DNA of 64,000 nucleotides, from NCBI RefSeq assembly GCF_000292345.1, contig NZ_ALOU01000031.1:20115-84114 (forward strand). The letters are read 5' to 3'. Both the position numbers and the translations under genes were made by a program. The stretch comes from Cupriavidus sp. BIS7. GTDB lineage: Bacteria; Pseudomonadota; Gammaproteobacteria; Burkholderiales; Burkholderiaceae. The notes under the pieces are model-generated. The model was not told where the DNA came from, did no database searches, and worked only from the letters and a program-made list of their open reading frames with translations. Shown in pieces: positions 1-8,588 of this stretch (position 1 is the first letter of the stretch; the number at the start of each line of letters is the position of its first letter).

Positions 1-1
1 A

Positions 2-220
2 TGCGGCACCGATGCCGCCACGTTTTCGCGCGACAGACCGGGCCTGAGCGCATTCGTGCTGGAGGAGGGCGTGGTCTATCACACCTACTCGACCTACGCG
101 CGCGGACTCGATGGGCTCTGGGGCATGTACCAGTGGCTCGACCGCGCACCGAGAGGACGAAACGAGACGGGCACCTGGTGGAAGCGGCACGACGAGTATG
201 CGGATTCGGTACCGGCGTGA
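2..220 (+). CDS. DUF899 family protein, C-terminal part (cut by window edge)
   Basis: Reading from base 2 gives 72 residues and a TGA stop at 218-220; the 5' part lies outside the window. The translation contains VYHTYSTYARGLDGLWGMYQ followed by WLDRAPRGRNE, the conserved C-terminal signature of DUF899, a thioredoxin-fold family of unknown substrate. The frame beginning with ATG at base 1 is a shadow without family resemblance. The stop codon touches a perfect inverted repeat (220-236). The next gene on the same strand is 300 bp away, so this gene is not part of the pilus operon. Confidence 0.85.
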   Translation, partial: CGTDAATFSRDRPGLSAFVLEEGVVYHTYSTYARGLDGLWGMYQWLDRAPRGRNETGTWWKRHDEYADSVPA

Positions 221-236
221 TATCACGACGTGATAT
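220..236. repeat. perfect inverted repeat at the end of the DUF899 gene
   Basis: The sequence is ATATCACG-A-CGTGATAT: 8-base arms around one central A, starting on the last base of the DUF899 stop codon. It has neither the GC-rich stem nor the T-run of an intrinsic terminator. The symmetry resembles a repressor half-site pair, but no regulator gene adjoins it. Confidence 0.5.
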
Positions 237-537
237 ATCCAGTCTGCTGTCCATCATGGTGTGATGCATTCAACCGTAGCGGGCCAGGTGCGTGAATGTA
301 TGCGTCATTCATGCGCTTACATACCGTGCAGACATATGAGGCATGTGTACATCAATGCGCATATTCGTGAAGGTCAACTTAAGATTTCCACACTGATACA
401 TCGCGTGTTGTCTGGCGTGCGCAACGCGATGATCAGTGCACTGCATTTTCTTTGACCTTGCCGAATTCTGTGACATACACTTCGCGCAATATCAGCCGGT
501 TTGGTCAACCGGTACATAACGAATACGGAGCTCGAAA
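221..537. other. 317-bp intergenic region upstream of the pilus operon
   Basis: No convincing gene. The stretch 290-420 is less GC-rich than the surroundings and contains several ATGCGC/GCGCAT and CATATG words. It must carry the promoter for pilE, but no confident -35/-10 or sigma-54 pair could be assigned. A Shine-Dalgarno GGAG lies at 527-530, seven bases before the ATG at 538. Confidence 0.5.
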
Positions 538-1065
538 ATGGGGCAAAGAACCCATGCAGGGCGTCACGGCAGTGGGGGAAACCTGCCGTTTCGGGTCAAA
601 TCGGGTATTGGGTCTGCGGACATGGCGAGCCGTCGGGCGCGCTTGCGTCGCGCGCCACGAACTTACGGGTTCACGCTGATCGAGTTGATGATCACGGTCG
701 CGATCGTCGCGATACTCGCAGCCATCGCTTATCCCTCCTATACGCAATACGTCATCCGCAGCAATCGTTCCGCTGCCCAGAGCTTCATACTCGGCGTTGC
801 CAACCAGCAAGAGCAATACAACCTCGATGCTCGCCAGTACGCGACGTCGATGACGATATTGGGTGCGTCGGCCCCCGCAGCAGTCTCGCAGCACTACAAC
901 GTCACGCTCACGGCCAACAACGCGGCAACGCCGCCGACCTATACCGTCACGGCGACACCGTTTGGGACGCAGCTTGCTGGTGACACGCAGTGTCAGAACC
1001 TTACCGTCGATCAGACCGGCACCAAGGGCATCAGCGGTCCTGGCCCCCTGACAAACTGCTGGTGA
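538..1065 (+). CDS. pilE: type IV pilin (major or minor) PilE
   Basis: Type IVa pilin. The prepilin peptidase site is G44|FTLIELM with the invariant Glu at mature position 5, followed by a hydrophobic N-terminal helix and the usual YPSYTQYV segment. C-terminal cysteines (QCQNL and the final CW) would close the D-loop. The start at 538 is favoured by GGAG seven bases upstream, which gives an unusually long 44-residue basic leader. An ATG at 622 would give a more typical 16-residue leader but has no evident ribosome site. The protein is exported and assembled by the type IV pilus machinery. It is first in a same-strand operon with fimT, pilV, pilW, pilX and pilY1, so it could be a minor pilin priming the fibre rather than the major subunit. 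Confidence 0.9.
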   Translation: MGQRTHAGRHGSGGNLPFRVKSGIGSADMASRRARLRRAPRTYGFTLIELMITVAIVAILAAIAYPSYTQYVIRSNRSAAQSFILGVANQQEQYNLDARQYATSMTILGASAPAAVSQHYNVTLTANNAATPPTYTVTATPFGTQLAGDTQCQNLTVDQTGTKGISGPGPLTNCW

Positions 1066-1074
1066 GTGTGAGCC

Positions 1075-1563
1075 ATGAAACATGCACAGAACACCCGCTC
1101 ACTGGCCGAGTGGCGAAGCTCCGGCGCGAAAGGCTTTACGCTCATCGAATTGATGACCACGGTCATGGTGTCGGCCATCCTGATGGCGATCGCCACGCCG
1201 TATTTTCGAGACTTCATCCAGGGGCAAAGAGCCAAGACGGCTGCCTATGACCTCGTCTCCGCACTGACCTACGCGCGCAGCGAGGCGATCAAGCGCAATA
1301 CCGGTGTCACGGTGGCGCCTGCCACGGGCGGATGGCAGAACGGCTGGTCGGTATCGGCGGGGGCAAGTGTGCTGACCGCGCACGACGGGTTGTCCGGGCT
1401 GACCGTTGCGGGGCCGACCGGCAACCTTGTCTACAACAGCAGCGGGCGGCTTTCGGCAACGGTCAATCCCTTCAGCATCTCCGCCACGAACAGTACGGCA
1501 ACACCTCAATGCGTCAACGTCGACCTGAGCGGACTGCCTACCAGCCTGACGGGGAGTTGCTGA
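1075..1563 (+). CDS. fimT: GspH/FimT family minor pseudopilin
   Basis: 162 residues with a prepilin cleavage site G20|FTLIELMTTVMV and Glu at mature position 5. The following sequence (RDFIQGQRAKTAAYDLVSALTYARSEAIKR) is the typical GspH/FimT helix with the AR-SEAIKR signature, and two cysteines lie near the C-terminus. It begins nine bases after pilE and its stop overlaps the pilV start (TGATG), so translation is probably coupled. FimT-like proteins are minor pilus components; in some bacteria they bind DNA during natural transformation. That function cannot be read from this sequence. Confidence 0.9.
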   Translation: MKHAQNTRSLAEWRSSGAKGFTLIELMTTVMVSAILMAIATPYFRDFIQGQRAKTAAYDLVSALTYARSEAIKRNTGVTVAPATGGWQNGWSVSAGASVLTAHDGLSGLTVAGPTGNLVYNSSGRLSATVNPFSISATNSTATPQCVNVDLSGLPTSLTGSC

Positions 1564-2150
1564 TGCGCAGGTCATCGAGACATAGGTTTCGCCAGGGTGG
1601 CTTTGGCCTGATCGAGACATTTGTGACATTGATTGTCCTGCTCGTGGGTTTGCTGGGGCTTGTCGGCCTGCTGCTGGCAACACAGCGTGCGGAAGCGGAG
1701 ACGTACCAGCGCGCCCAGGCCCTGATTCTGATGCAAGACATGGTCGATCGCATCAACGCCAACCGTACCGCGGCCGGCTGCTACGCGATCACTACGGACA
1801 CCACGAACGGTGTTCCCTATCTGGGCTCCGGAGCGGGCACCATACCGTCCTGTTCGCTGGGCACGACACAGGCCTATACGTTGGCCAACAGCGATCTTGC
1901 CGCCTGGAGCGGTCTGCTTGCGGGCGCGGCCGAAACCAAAGGTGCCAACAGCGTTGGCGCGATGATCGGCGCACGAGGGTGTGTCAGCTTCAATGCCGTA
2001 TCTGGCGTGTACATGGTCAGCGTTGCCTGGCAGGGCAAGACCCCGACTACCGCACCGGCGGGTGGGCTCACCTGCGGGGCGGGGCTGTACGGGAACGAAA
2101 ACGAGCGGCGCGTGGTGAGTGCCACCCTGCAGATCGCAAATCTGAACTGA
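1563..2150 (+). CDS. pilV: type IV pilus minor pilin PilV
   Basis: 195 residues. The prepilin site is G13|FGLIETFVTLIVLLVGLLG; the GFGLIE form, the long aliphatic helix and the following QALILMQDMVDRINANR segment are characteristic of PilV. Its ATG overlaps the fimT stop. Upstream sequence in the same frame is open but lies inside fimT and has no leader, so 1563 is the right start. Together with PilW, PilX and PilY1 it is expected to form the tip-priming complex of the pilus in the inner membrane and periplasm. Confidence 0.9.
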   Translation: MRRSSRHRFRQGGFGLIETFVTLIVLLVGLLGLVGLLLATQRAEAETYQRAQALILMQDMVDRINANRTAAGCYAITTDTTNGVPYLGSGAGTIPSCSLGTTQAYTLANSDLAAWSGLLAGAAETKGANSVGAMIGARGCVSFNAVSGVYMVSVAWQGKTPTTAPAGGLTCGAGLYGNENERRVVSATLQIANLN

Positions 2151-2155
2151 TACCC

Positions 2156-3211
2156 GTGAAGAAAACTGTCGAACTTCGCCAGCGCGCCGGGCGGTACCGC
2201 TATCAGACGGGCCTGACCCTGATCGAGCTGATGGTTGCCATCACCATTGCGCTGTTCCTGCTCGCCGGCATAACGGCGCTCATCAGTCAGCAAAGCAGTG
2301 CGCGCGCAGAGTTGAACAAGTCCGGCCGCCAGATCGAAAGCGGACGCTATGCCTTCACGCTGCTTCAGGACGATATCGAGAATGCCGGCTACTACGGTCA
2401 ATACGCCACCGCGATTGCCGTGCCGACCGCACTACCTAATCCGTGTGCCATGGACAAGGTGAGCATCGACGCATCGCTGGCGTTGCCATTGCAAGGGTAT
2501 GACAGCCCGGCGGCGGTGCCGGCACCGCTGTCGACGTGCCTGGCCGACACGGATCATGTACCGGGAACGGACATTCTGGTAGTCCGGCGGCTGGAGACTG
2601 ACGATCCGCCCCCCGCCATCGCCAGCGCCGCAGCGGGTCAGGTCTACGTACAGACCACACCGGCAGGCCGGATCACGGACATCGGGCCAGACCCGACGCC
2701 TGCCACGCCGAGCAAGTACACACTGGTGAAGAAAGATGGTGTCACGCCGGCCGATCTGAGACGCTACGTTGAACATATCTACTTCGTGAGCCCCTGCAAT
2801 CTCTATGCTGCTGGCGCAACCACCTGTACCGCGGCTGCCGATGGTGGCAAGCCGGTTCCCACGCTCAAACGCCTGGAGATCTCGACCTCGGGTGGGGCCA
2901 CCACGTTTGTCATGACACCGCTGGTTGACGGCATCCAGAACATGCAGCTCGACTACGGCGTCGATGCGATCAACTCGGGCTCGCCGGCTTCGCCGTTCAT
3001 CACGGCGCCGGCGCTGAGCGACTGGCCCAACGTCATGGCGGTGGAAGTCAATCTGCTCGCACGCAACACGCAATCCTCGAACGGCTATTCCGACGCCAAG
3101 ACCTACAGCATGGGTGTCTCGGGCGTGGTGGGGCCGTTCTCCGATGCCTACAAGCGCCACGTCTATGCGGGAACGGTGCGCGTCATCAACCCGAGCGGAC
3201 GGAGGGAATGA
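2156..3211 (+). CDS. pilW: type IV pilus minor pilin PilW
   Basis: 351 residues, starting at a GTG five bases after the pilV stop. This is the only start that supplies a leader (19 residues, ending QTG) before the cleaved helix LTLIELMVAITIALFLLAG with Glu at position 5. The large C-terminal domain with DILVVRR, YFVSPC and LKRLEIS segments is typical of PilW. The stop overlaps the pilX ATG (ATGA). PilW is one of the large minor pilins that cap and initiate the fibre and is usually needed for PilY1 placement. Confidence 0.9.
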   Translation: MKKTVELRQRAGRYRYQTGLTLIELMVAITIALFLLAGITALISQQSSARAELNKSGRQIESGRYAFTLLQDDIENAGYYGQYATAIAVPTALPNPCAMDKVSIDASLALPLQGYDSPAAVPAPLSTCLADTDHVPGTDILVVRRLETDDPPPAIASAAAGQVYVQTTPAGRITDIGPDPTPATPSKYTLVKKDGVTPADLRRYVEHIYFVSPCNLYAAGATTCTAAADGGKPVPTLKRLEISTSGGATTFVMTPLVDGIQNMQLDYGVDAINSGSPASPFITAPALSDWPNVMAVEVNLLARNTQSSNGYSDAKTYSMGVSGVVGPFSDAYKRHVYAGTVRVINPSGRRE

Positions 3212-3690
3212 CGATGATCCGCAGGTTCAAACTTGCCCGGCGAAAGCAGGCCGGTATCAGCCTCGTTGTCGGACTGGTCATGCTGCTGGTGCTGACGCTG
3301 CTGGTCGTATCCGCGGTGCGCATGGGCAATTCCAGCCTTCGTGTCGTGGGCAACCACCAGGTCAGGGCCGAAGCGACCGCGGCGGCCCAGCAGGCCATCG
3401 AGAAGATCGTCAGCTCGTCGGCGAACTTCTATACGCCGGTTGCGCAGACCTTCAATATCGATATCAACAATGACGGGGTCGCGGACTATACCGTCCAGAC
3501 TGCCTCGCCCGTCTGCCTGCAGATGCTGCCGGCGGACGGATACAGCTATGACTTCGCGGCCTCTGCACCGCAGGACACCTATTGGGATGTTGCCGCCACT
3601 GCCACCGACAATCGTGGCAGCGGTGTCTCCGTCACCGTGCATCAGGGTGTCAAGGTGCGGATGGACCCGACTGCCACCTGCCCCGGATGA
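3208..3690 (+). CDS. pilX: type IV pilus assembly protein PilX
   Basis: 160 residues. The leader ends QAG16|ISLVVGLVMLLVLTLLVVSA; as in other PilX/GspK-type proteins the glutamate at position 5 is absent. The post-helix motif RMGNSSLRVVGNHQVRAEATAAAQQAIE is diagnostic of PilX N-terminal domains. It overlaps pilW by four bases (ATGA) and lies 47 bp before pilY1. PilX is expected at the pilus tip, where lack of Glu5 fits a terminal position that needs no upstream partner in the fibre. Confidence 0.9.
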   Translation: MTMIRRFKLARRKQAGISLVVGLVMLLVLTLLVVSAVRMGNSSLRVVGNHQVRAEATAAAQQAIEKIVSSSANFYTPVAQTFNIDINNDGVADYTVQTASPVCLQMLPADGYSYDFAASAPQDTYWDVAATATDNRGSGVSVTVHQGVKVRMDPTATCPG

Positions 3691-3737
3691 GGGCTGGGCG
3701 CCAAAGAACAAACAAAACGCTTCGCTGGGGTCAAACC

Positions 3738-6700
3738 ATGTCAATGCTCAAGCTGCTCCGATACGTCGTCCTGGTGGCGACTGCCCTCGTGCCGATTGCA
3801 GGCTATCCTGACGATACCGACATCTTCACTGTGCCGAACGGGGCATCGTCGGCCACCGCACCAAACATCCTGTTCATTCTCGACAACACAGCGAACTGGT
3901 CCAAGACTTCGCAGAAGTGGCCGGGATCAACCCAGGGCGAGGCGGAGTTGCAGGCTATTGCGAGCTTCGTCAAGGGGCTGACGCAGCCGGTAAACATCGG
4001 CCTCATGATGCTGACGACGAACGGGAGCGGGCGCTACGGCGGGTATGTGCGCTTTGGAATCCGAGATATGACATCGGCTGCCAACAACGCAGCGTTGCAG
4101 AATATTACCAACGGCATCGTCAATACCGTTACTGTGAATTGGCCCGACGAGAAGATTGACCAAGCATCCGGAGACTATGCCAACGCGTTGTACGAAGCGT
4201 GGCTCTACCTGACGGGCTCGCCGTTCAGCTGGGCGGGCATGGACCCGATGGCCGACTACGCGGGAAACCCAGGTACCAGCAAGGACAATCTCACCGCTTC
4301 GGGGGTACACCTCTCGAGCGGTTTTGCGTACAAGGGTTCTGCGAACGGTTCCGGCTATAACAGCCCGCTAGGTGGCGGATGTGGCAAGACGTACATCATC
4401 TTCATCGGCAACAACCGGAAGGGCCAATTGCCTCCGGTACCGCCTCCAACCGACCCTTCCAGTGCGACGCTTGCCAAGTACAACTACTCGACAGCGCCAG
4501 ATGTGCAGTCTGCTTGGGCAAGGTTCCTGAACCTGCGCCCGGATCTTGGTGCGGGCAGCGCCGCTGCCACGAACGGCTCGGTGGTCACCTATACGATCGA
4601 TGCATACAATCAGGAGCAAAACCCCGATTTCACCGCGATGATGAAGAACATGGCGGCCAATGGAGGTGGAGCCTACTTTCAGGCTGGCGATGACGCTGGG
4701 CTGGCGACTGCACTGCAGAGCATTCTCAGCCGGATCCAGGCCGTGAACTCGGTATTTGCCTCCGTATCGTTGCCGGTGTCGGTCAGCGTACGCGGTACCT
4801 ACCTTAACCAGGTCTATCTGGGCATGTTCCGCCCGGATACCAACTCCAAGCCAAACTGGGTCGGCAACCTGAAGCAGTACCAGCTCAACGCGGATACCAC
4901 CACCACGCCGCCTACCGTGTTCCTGGCGGACGCCAACGGCGCTGTCGTAGAAAACAAGAACACCGGGTTCGTCAACCCCGATGTCACCAGCATCTGGAGT
5001 ACGGTCTCGAACTACTGGAACGCGACGTACTACCCGTTCTCGCAAGGTGCGGGAGGAAGCTCGGACGCACCCGATGGCGACCTGGTGGAGAAAGGCGGCG
5101 TCGGACAATACCTGCGTACCGCTTTCGCATCGAACCAGGCATCGCGCGCGGCCTACACGTGTACCGGAAGTTGCGCATCTGGGTCCCTGCTGTCCACCAC
5201 GCCGTTCAGCACTGCCAATACCTCGATTACGGCCACGGCCCTTGGATTTGCCAGCGGAACCAATACCGAGCCCATCATCAACTGGATACGCGGCGGCAAT
5301 ACGCTGGTTGACGATCCTGCGGTCGCGAATCCCTCGTCGCCTCCGGTCTACAACATCCGCGGGTTCGTGCACGGTGATGTGCTGCACTCGCGGCCGGCCG
5401 TGATCAACTACAACCGCAACTCCGACGACGTGGTGGTGTTCTATGGCGCCAACGACGGGATGCTGCACGCGGTAAAGGGTGGTCCGAACTCGGGCGATGG
5501 CGCGGAACTCTGGAACTTCATTCCATCGGAGCATTTCTCGAAGTTCCAGCGGATGTACAACCATTCGCCGACGATCTCGTCGACGTCACCGAAGCCGTAT
5601 TTCGTGGACGGATCAGCCTCGGTCTATACCTACTCCGCATATACCGACGGCAAGATCGACTACACGCGTGGCGACAAGGCCTACCTGTTCCTGACCATGC
5701 GGCGCGGCGGCAGGTTCATCTATGCGCTGGATGTCAGTAACCCCTCGGCTCCCAGAATGCTCTGGAAGCACAGCAACACGGATACGGGCTTTGCCGAGCT
5801 TGGGCAGACATGGTCGGACCTGCGCGTCGCGAAGATCCGTGCCTCCAGCGATCCGGTCCTGATCTTCGGCCTTGGCTACGATGCCAACGCCAACGATCCG
5901 GTCACGCAGCAGGCAGCCACGATGGGGCGTGGCGTGATGGTGCTGGACGCTGTTACCGGCGCGATCATCTGGCAGGCGGGGCCATCGGCTGCGGTCGGTA
6001 CCAACATGGCCTATGCGATCCCCGCAAGCATGGCGATCATCGACTCCGACCGGGACGGCTATATCGACCGGATCTATGCGGCCGATACCGGCGCGAATAT
6101 CTGGCGCATCAATATCAGCGACGCCTCGCCTTCCAACTGGACGGTCACGCTTTTGGCCGCCCTTGGCGGGAGCGGCACCAACGCACGCAAGTTCCTGTTC
6201 GCGCCGGATGTCGTTCCCGCCACACCAACGAACCCGTACGACACCGTGCTGATCGGCTCCGGAGATCGCGAGCATCCTCTCGACACGTCGATCCAGAACC
6301 GCTTCTACATGATCAACGACGACCACGGCTTGAATGCGGTGCGCGCGAGTCCGATTACCGAGGGTGCCCTTGGGAGTACGTCGGTTAGCGCTGGCCAGCT
6401 TTTCGATGCCACGTCCGACGCGGTGCAGGTCGGGACTTCGGCCCAGGTACAGGCGGCCCAGACGGCGCTGGCCGCCGCGAGCGGTTGGTACATCGTCCTA
6501 GGAACTGGCGAGAAAGTGGTCAGTGGCTCTACCACGCTGTCGGGCACCGTCATCTTCAGTACCAATACGCCGCAGGCTGCCGCACCCAACTCATGCACGG
6601 GCAATATGGGGGAAGCACGCATCTACATGGTGAACTACCTGAACGGTGCGGCGGTGTTCGACGTGAACCAGAGCGGTTCGCTTACCGTTGTGGATCGCTA

Positions 6701-6866
6701 CCAGGTGCGTGCAGGCGGCGGCTTCCCGCCGACGCCGGTACCTGTCTCGGTCAAGATCGGAAGCAGTATCTATGACGTCGCAATCAGTGGCACTCAGGTG
6801 ATTTCTCCTCCTGGCCCGGCGCTCGGGCGTCGCTATCGAATCTTCTGGCGCAGGGGTATCGACTGA
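3738..6866 (+). CDS. pilY1: type IV pilus tip adhesin/assembly protein PilY1
   Basis: 1042 residues with an N-terminal signal peptide (MSMLKLLRYVVLVATALVPIAG). The N-terminal third resembles a von Willebrand A domain, but the metal-binding DxSxS motif reads DNTANWS, so the MIDAS is degenerate. The C-terminal half is the PilY1 beta-propeller, with the calcium loop D769-x-D771-x-D773-G followed by YIDRIYAAD; in Pseudomonas this loop controls extension and retraction. The ATG at 3738 is chosen because it gives the signal peptide; an ATG two codons later is also possible. It is last in the pil operon and is exported to the pilus tip or outer membrane. Confidence 0.93.
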   Translation: MSMLKLLRYVVLVATALVPIAGYPDDTDIFTVPNGASSATAPNILFILDNTANWSKTSQKWPGSTQGEAELQAIASFVKGLTQPVNIGLMMLTTNGSGRYGGYVRFGIRDMTSAANNAALQNITNGIVNTVTVNWPDEKIDQASGDYANALYEAWLYLTGSPFSWAGMDPMADYAGNPGTSKDNLTASGVHLSSGFAYKGSANGSGYNSPLGGGCGKTYIIFIGNNRKGQLPPVPPPTDPSSATLAKYNYSTAPDVQSAWARFLNLRPDLGAGSAAATNGSVVTYTIDAYNQEQNPDFTAMMKNMAANGGGAYFQAGDDAGLATALQSILSRIQAVNSVFASVSLPVSVSVRGTYLNQVYLGMFRPDTNSKPNWVGNLKQYQLNADTTTTPPTVFLADANGAVVENKNTGFVNPDVTSIWSTVSNYWNATYYPFSQGAGGSSDAPDGDLVEKGGVGQYLRTAFASNQASRAAYTCTGSCASGSLLSTTPFSTANTSITATALGFASGTNTEPIINWIRGGNTLVDDPAVANPSSPPVYNIRGFVHGDVLHSRPAVINYNRNSDDVVVFYGANDGMLHAVKGGPNSGDGAELWNFIPSEHFSKFQRMYNHSPTISSTSPKPYFVDGSASVYTYSAYTDGKIDYTRGDKAYLFLTMRRGGRFIYALDVSNPSAPRMLWKHSNTDTGFAELGQTWSDLRVAKIRASSDPVLIFGLGYDANANDPVTQQAATMGRGVMVLDAVTGAIIWQAGPSAAVGTNMAYAIPASMAIIDSDRDGYIDRIYAADTGANIWRINISDASPSNWTVTLLAALGGSGTNARKFLFAPDVVPATPTNPYDTVLIGSGDREHPLDTSIQNRFYMINDDHGLNAVRASPITEGALGSTSVSAGQLFDATSDAVQVGTSAQVQAAQTALAAASGWYIVLGTGEKVVSGSTTLSGTVIFSTNTPQAAAPNSCTGNMGEARIYMVNYLNGAAVFDVNQSGSLTVVDRYQVRAGGGFPPTPVPVSVKIGSSIYDVAISGTQVISPPGPALGRRYRIFWRRGID

Positions 6867-6908
6867 CAGGGTAAGAAGGCCAGCGCAGCGTTAATCGGTG
6901 ATTAAGCA

Positions 6909-6940
6909 GGAACAGGCCTGTCCATCCGCAAGCCTGTTCC
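6909..6940 (+). terminator. stem-loop after pilY1
   Basis: GGAACAGGC (6909-6917) pairs perfectly with GCCTGTTCC (6932-6940) around a 14-base loop, 43 bp after the pilY1 stop. There is no T-run, so if it terminates transcription it would need Rho or act as an mRNA end stabiliser. A TACAAT box right after it could be the -10 of the next gene. Confidence 0.4.
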
Positions 6941-6956
6941 GCTACAATGCGCACCC

Positions 6957-7403
6957 ATGACACGTGCAACCCTGAGCGTTCCGCTTCGGGGCGCGCTGCT
7001 GCTGATCATCGTGTTGGCGCAGTTGTTGACCCCGCTTCTGCACGGCCATATTGGTACTCCTACCCAGACTGGCCTCCACGTGCATACGACGCCGTCACGG
7101 TCTGTCGATTCTCATTCGCGTTTCGAATTGCTGCCTGGGCATGGGCATCATCACCATGCCTTTGCCTCCCACCGCGAGCCCTTCGAGGTGGATGTTGAAA
7201 CGGGCATCGGTCCGGCTTCCTTTACCTTGCTGCTGCTGGCCGCCGCCGTACTTGGCGCTTCGGTCCTGACGTTCCTGCTGCGTGAAGCGCTGGCGGTCCA
7301 CGCCATGCCTGGGCCGCGCTGGCGCGCGGTTCCGCGTTGCGGGCGATGGTCCAGCCGCGTCAGTCGGCCACCACCCGCACAAGCCCCACCGCTCTGCTCC
7401 TGA
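6957..7403 (+). CDS. small His-rich membrane protein upstream of the RND operon
   Basis: 148 residues, family not recognised. Residues 4-28 form a hydrophobic signal or anchor, followed by a short loop with many histidines (HGHI, HVHTT, PGHGHHHHAF, SHREPF), a second hydrophobic segment (about 83-104, LLLLAAAVLGASVLTFLL) and an Arg/Pro-rich tail. It sits 88 bp before the efflux adaptor gene on the same strand. Small His-rich proteins accompany several heavy-metal RND operons (CzcI- or CnrX-like positions), so a periplasmic metal-binding or sensing role is plausible, but no homology to those proteins was recognised. Confidence 0.6.
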   Translation: MTRATLSVPLRGALLLIIVLAQLLTPLLHGHIGTPTQTGLHVHTTPSRSVDSHSRFELLPGHGHHHHAFASHREPFEVDVETGIGPASFTLLLLAAAVLGASVLTFLLREALAVHAMPGPRWRAVPRCGRWSSRVSRPPPAQAPPLCS

Positions 7404-7490
7404 TGCCGTTGGCCGGCTGCTCGCCGGCGTCTCTCGTGCACGCGCCTTGATCTGGTGCGCGCGCGGATCAAACGCATTCTGGAGTTATCC

Positions 7491-8588
7491 ATGTTTTTCA
7501 CCCGGATCCTGAGGACCGGCGCGGGGATCGCGTCGGCCATGATTCTTGCCGGGCATTCGTTTGCCCAGTCTCCAAGCCCGCAGGCGGTGCCGCCCGTGCC
7601 CTTGTCCGCGGACCAGGCGCGCGCGCTGGGCGTGCGGTTCAGCCCCGTCCAGACGTCTGCGAAGCTGGAAGTCGGCACGCACGCACGCGTGGTTTTCCGG
7701 CCCGATGCCCAGTACGTTGTGGCGGCCCCCTATGCCGGCATCGTTCCGCGCGTGATCGTGGCTGTCGGCCAGACCGTTCGGCAGGGGCAGGCGCTGGCGA
7801 CATTCGCCAGTCCGCAACTGTTCGAGACAAGCCGTGCGCTGACCGAGGCCAACTCGCAGGCCAACCTTGCCCAGAAGTCCCTCGCCCGCGACAAGCTGCT
7901 GTTCGATGACGGCATCATCGCCAACAGTCGGCTCCAGGCAACCGAGGCACGCGCTACGGAGGCCGCCGCGATGGTCAAGGCCCGGCGTGCCGAACTCGCG
8001 TCGGCCGGCATTGCATTCGGCGGGGCAGGCGGAGAGGCACAGCTTGTGGCCAGCCGGGCTGGCGTGGTGTCCGAGGTCAATGCCATACCCGGGGCACGTG
8101 TGGACGCTGCGGCGCCGCTGTTCCGGATCGTCAATCCGGACGCGCTGGAGCTGGACTTGCTGGTCGGCCGTGACATACCGGTGCCTTCGCCTGGCGATGG
8201 CGTGGAGGTCAGGCAGCGCGGCGCGGCCGGCAAGGTGATCGGCATTGCGCCGACCGGCGACGGCACGGCGGGCGTGCGCGTGCGCGCATCGCTGGAGCAG
8301 CGTGGCAACCTGCGCGCGGGAGAGAACATCAACGTGACGCTCGTGCTGCGCGGCGCCACGGGTGTCGGCGCAGAGGGCCGGGTGCGCATTCCCGCCGCCT
8401 CGCTGGTGTACTGGCAGGGCACACCGGGCGTGTTCCTGGCCACGGACAAGGGCTTCGAGTTCCACGGTGTCACGGTTGAAAGCACGGACGAAGCGACGGC
8501 AGTGGTGCGGACCAGCCTGCCCGCCGGGGCGCGCGTGGCGGTCAGCGGCATCGGCGCGCTCAAGGGCATCCTGACGGGAGATCAGTGA
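7491..8588 (+). CDS. HME-RND efflux periplasmic adaptor (CzcB/CusB-like)
   Basis: 365 residues. Signal peptide MFFTRILRTGAGIASAMILAGHSFAQ, then a lipoyl-like half (YAGIVPRVIVAVGQTVRQGQ), an alpha-hairpin rich in Ala/Arg/Glu (residues about 105-175), the second lipoyl half (VASRAGVVSEVNAIPGARVDA) and a beta-barrel/membrane-proximal end. This is the membrane-fusion-protein layout. GGAG eight bases before the ATG supports this start over an upstream in-frame one at 7455. The stop overlaps the RND pump start. The protein links the inner-membrane pump to the outer-membrane channel. There is no CusB-type Met-rich N-terminus, so the metal cannot be assigned. Confidence 0.9.
   Translation: MFFTRILRTGAGIASAMILAGHSFAQSPSPQAVPPVPLSADQARALGVRFSPVQTSAKLEVGTHARVVFRPDAQYVVAAPYAGIVPRVIVAVGQTVRQGQALATFASPQLFETSRALTEANSQANLAQKSLARDKLLFDDGIIANSRLQATEARATEAAAMVKARRAELASAGIAFGGAGGEAQLVASRAGVVSEVNAIPGARVDAAAPLFRIVNPDALELDLLVGRDIPVPSPGDGVEVRQRGAAGKVIGIAPTGDGTAGVRVRASLEQRGNLRAGENINVTLVLRGATGVGAEGRVRIPAASLVYWQGTPGVFLATDKGFEFHGVTVESTDEATAVVRTSLPAGARVAVSGIGALKGILTGDQ

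Noticed and set aside
1..264. 87-codon frame from ATG at base 1
   Set aside because: The DUF899 signature is in the second frame; this one is Arg-rich noise.
413..427. Possible sigma-54 promoter (TGGCGT-N5-ACGC) before pilE
   Set aside because: The -12 element lacks TTGC and the spacing is marginal; pil promoters can be sigma-54 dependent, but this match is too weak to list.
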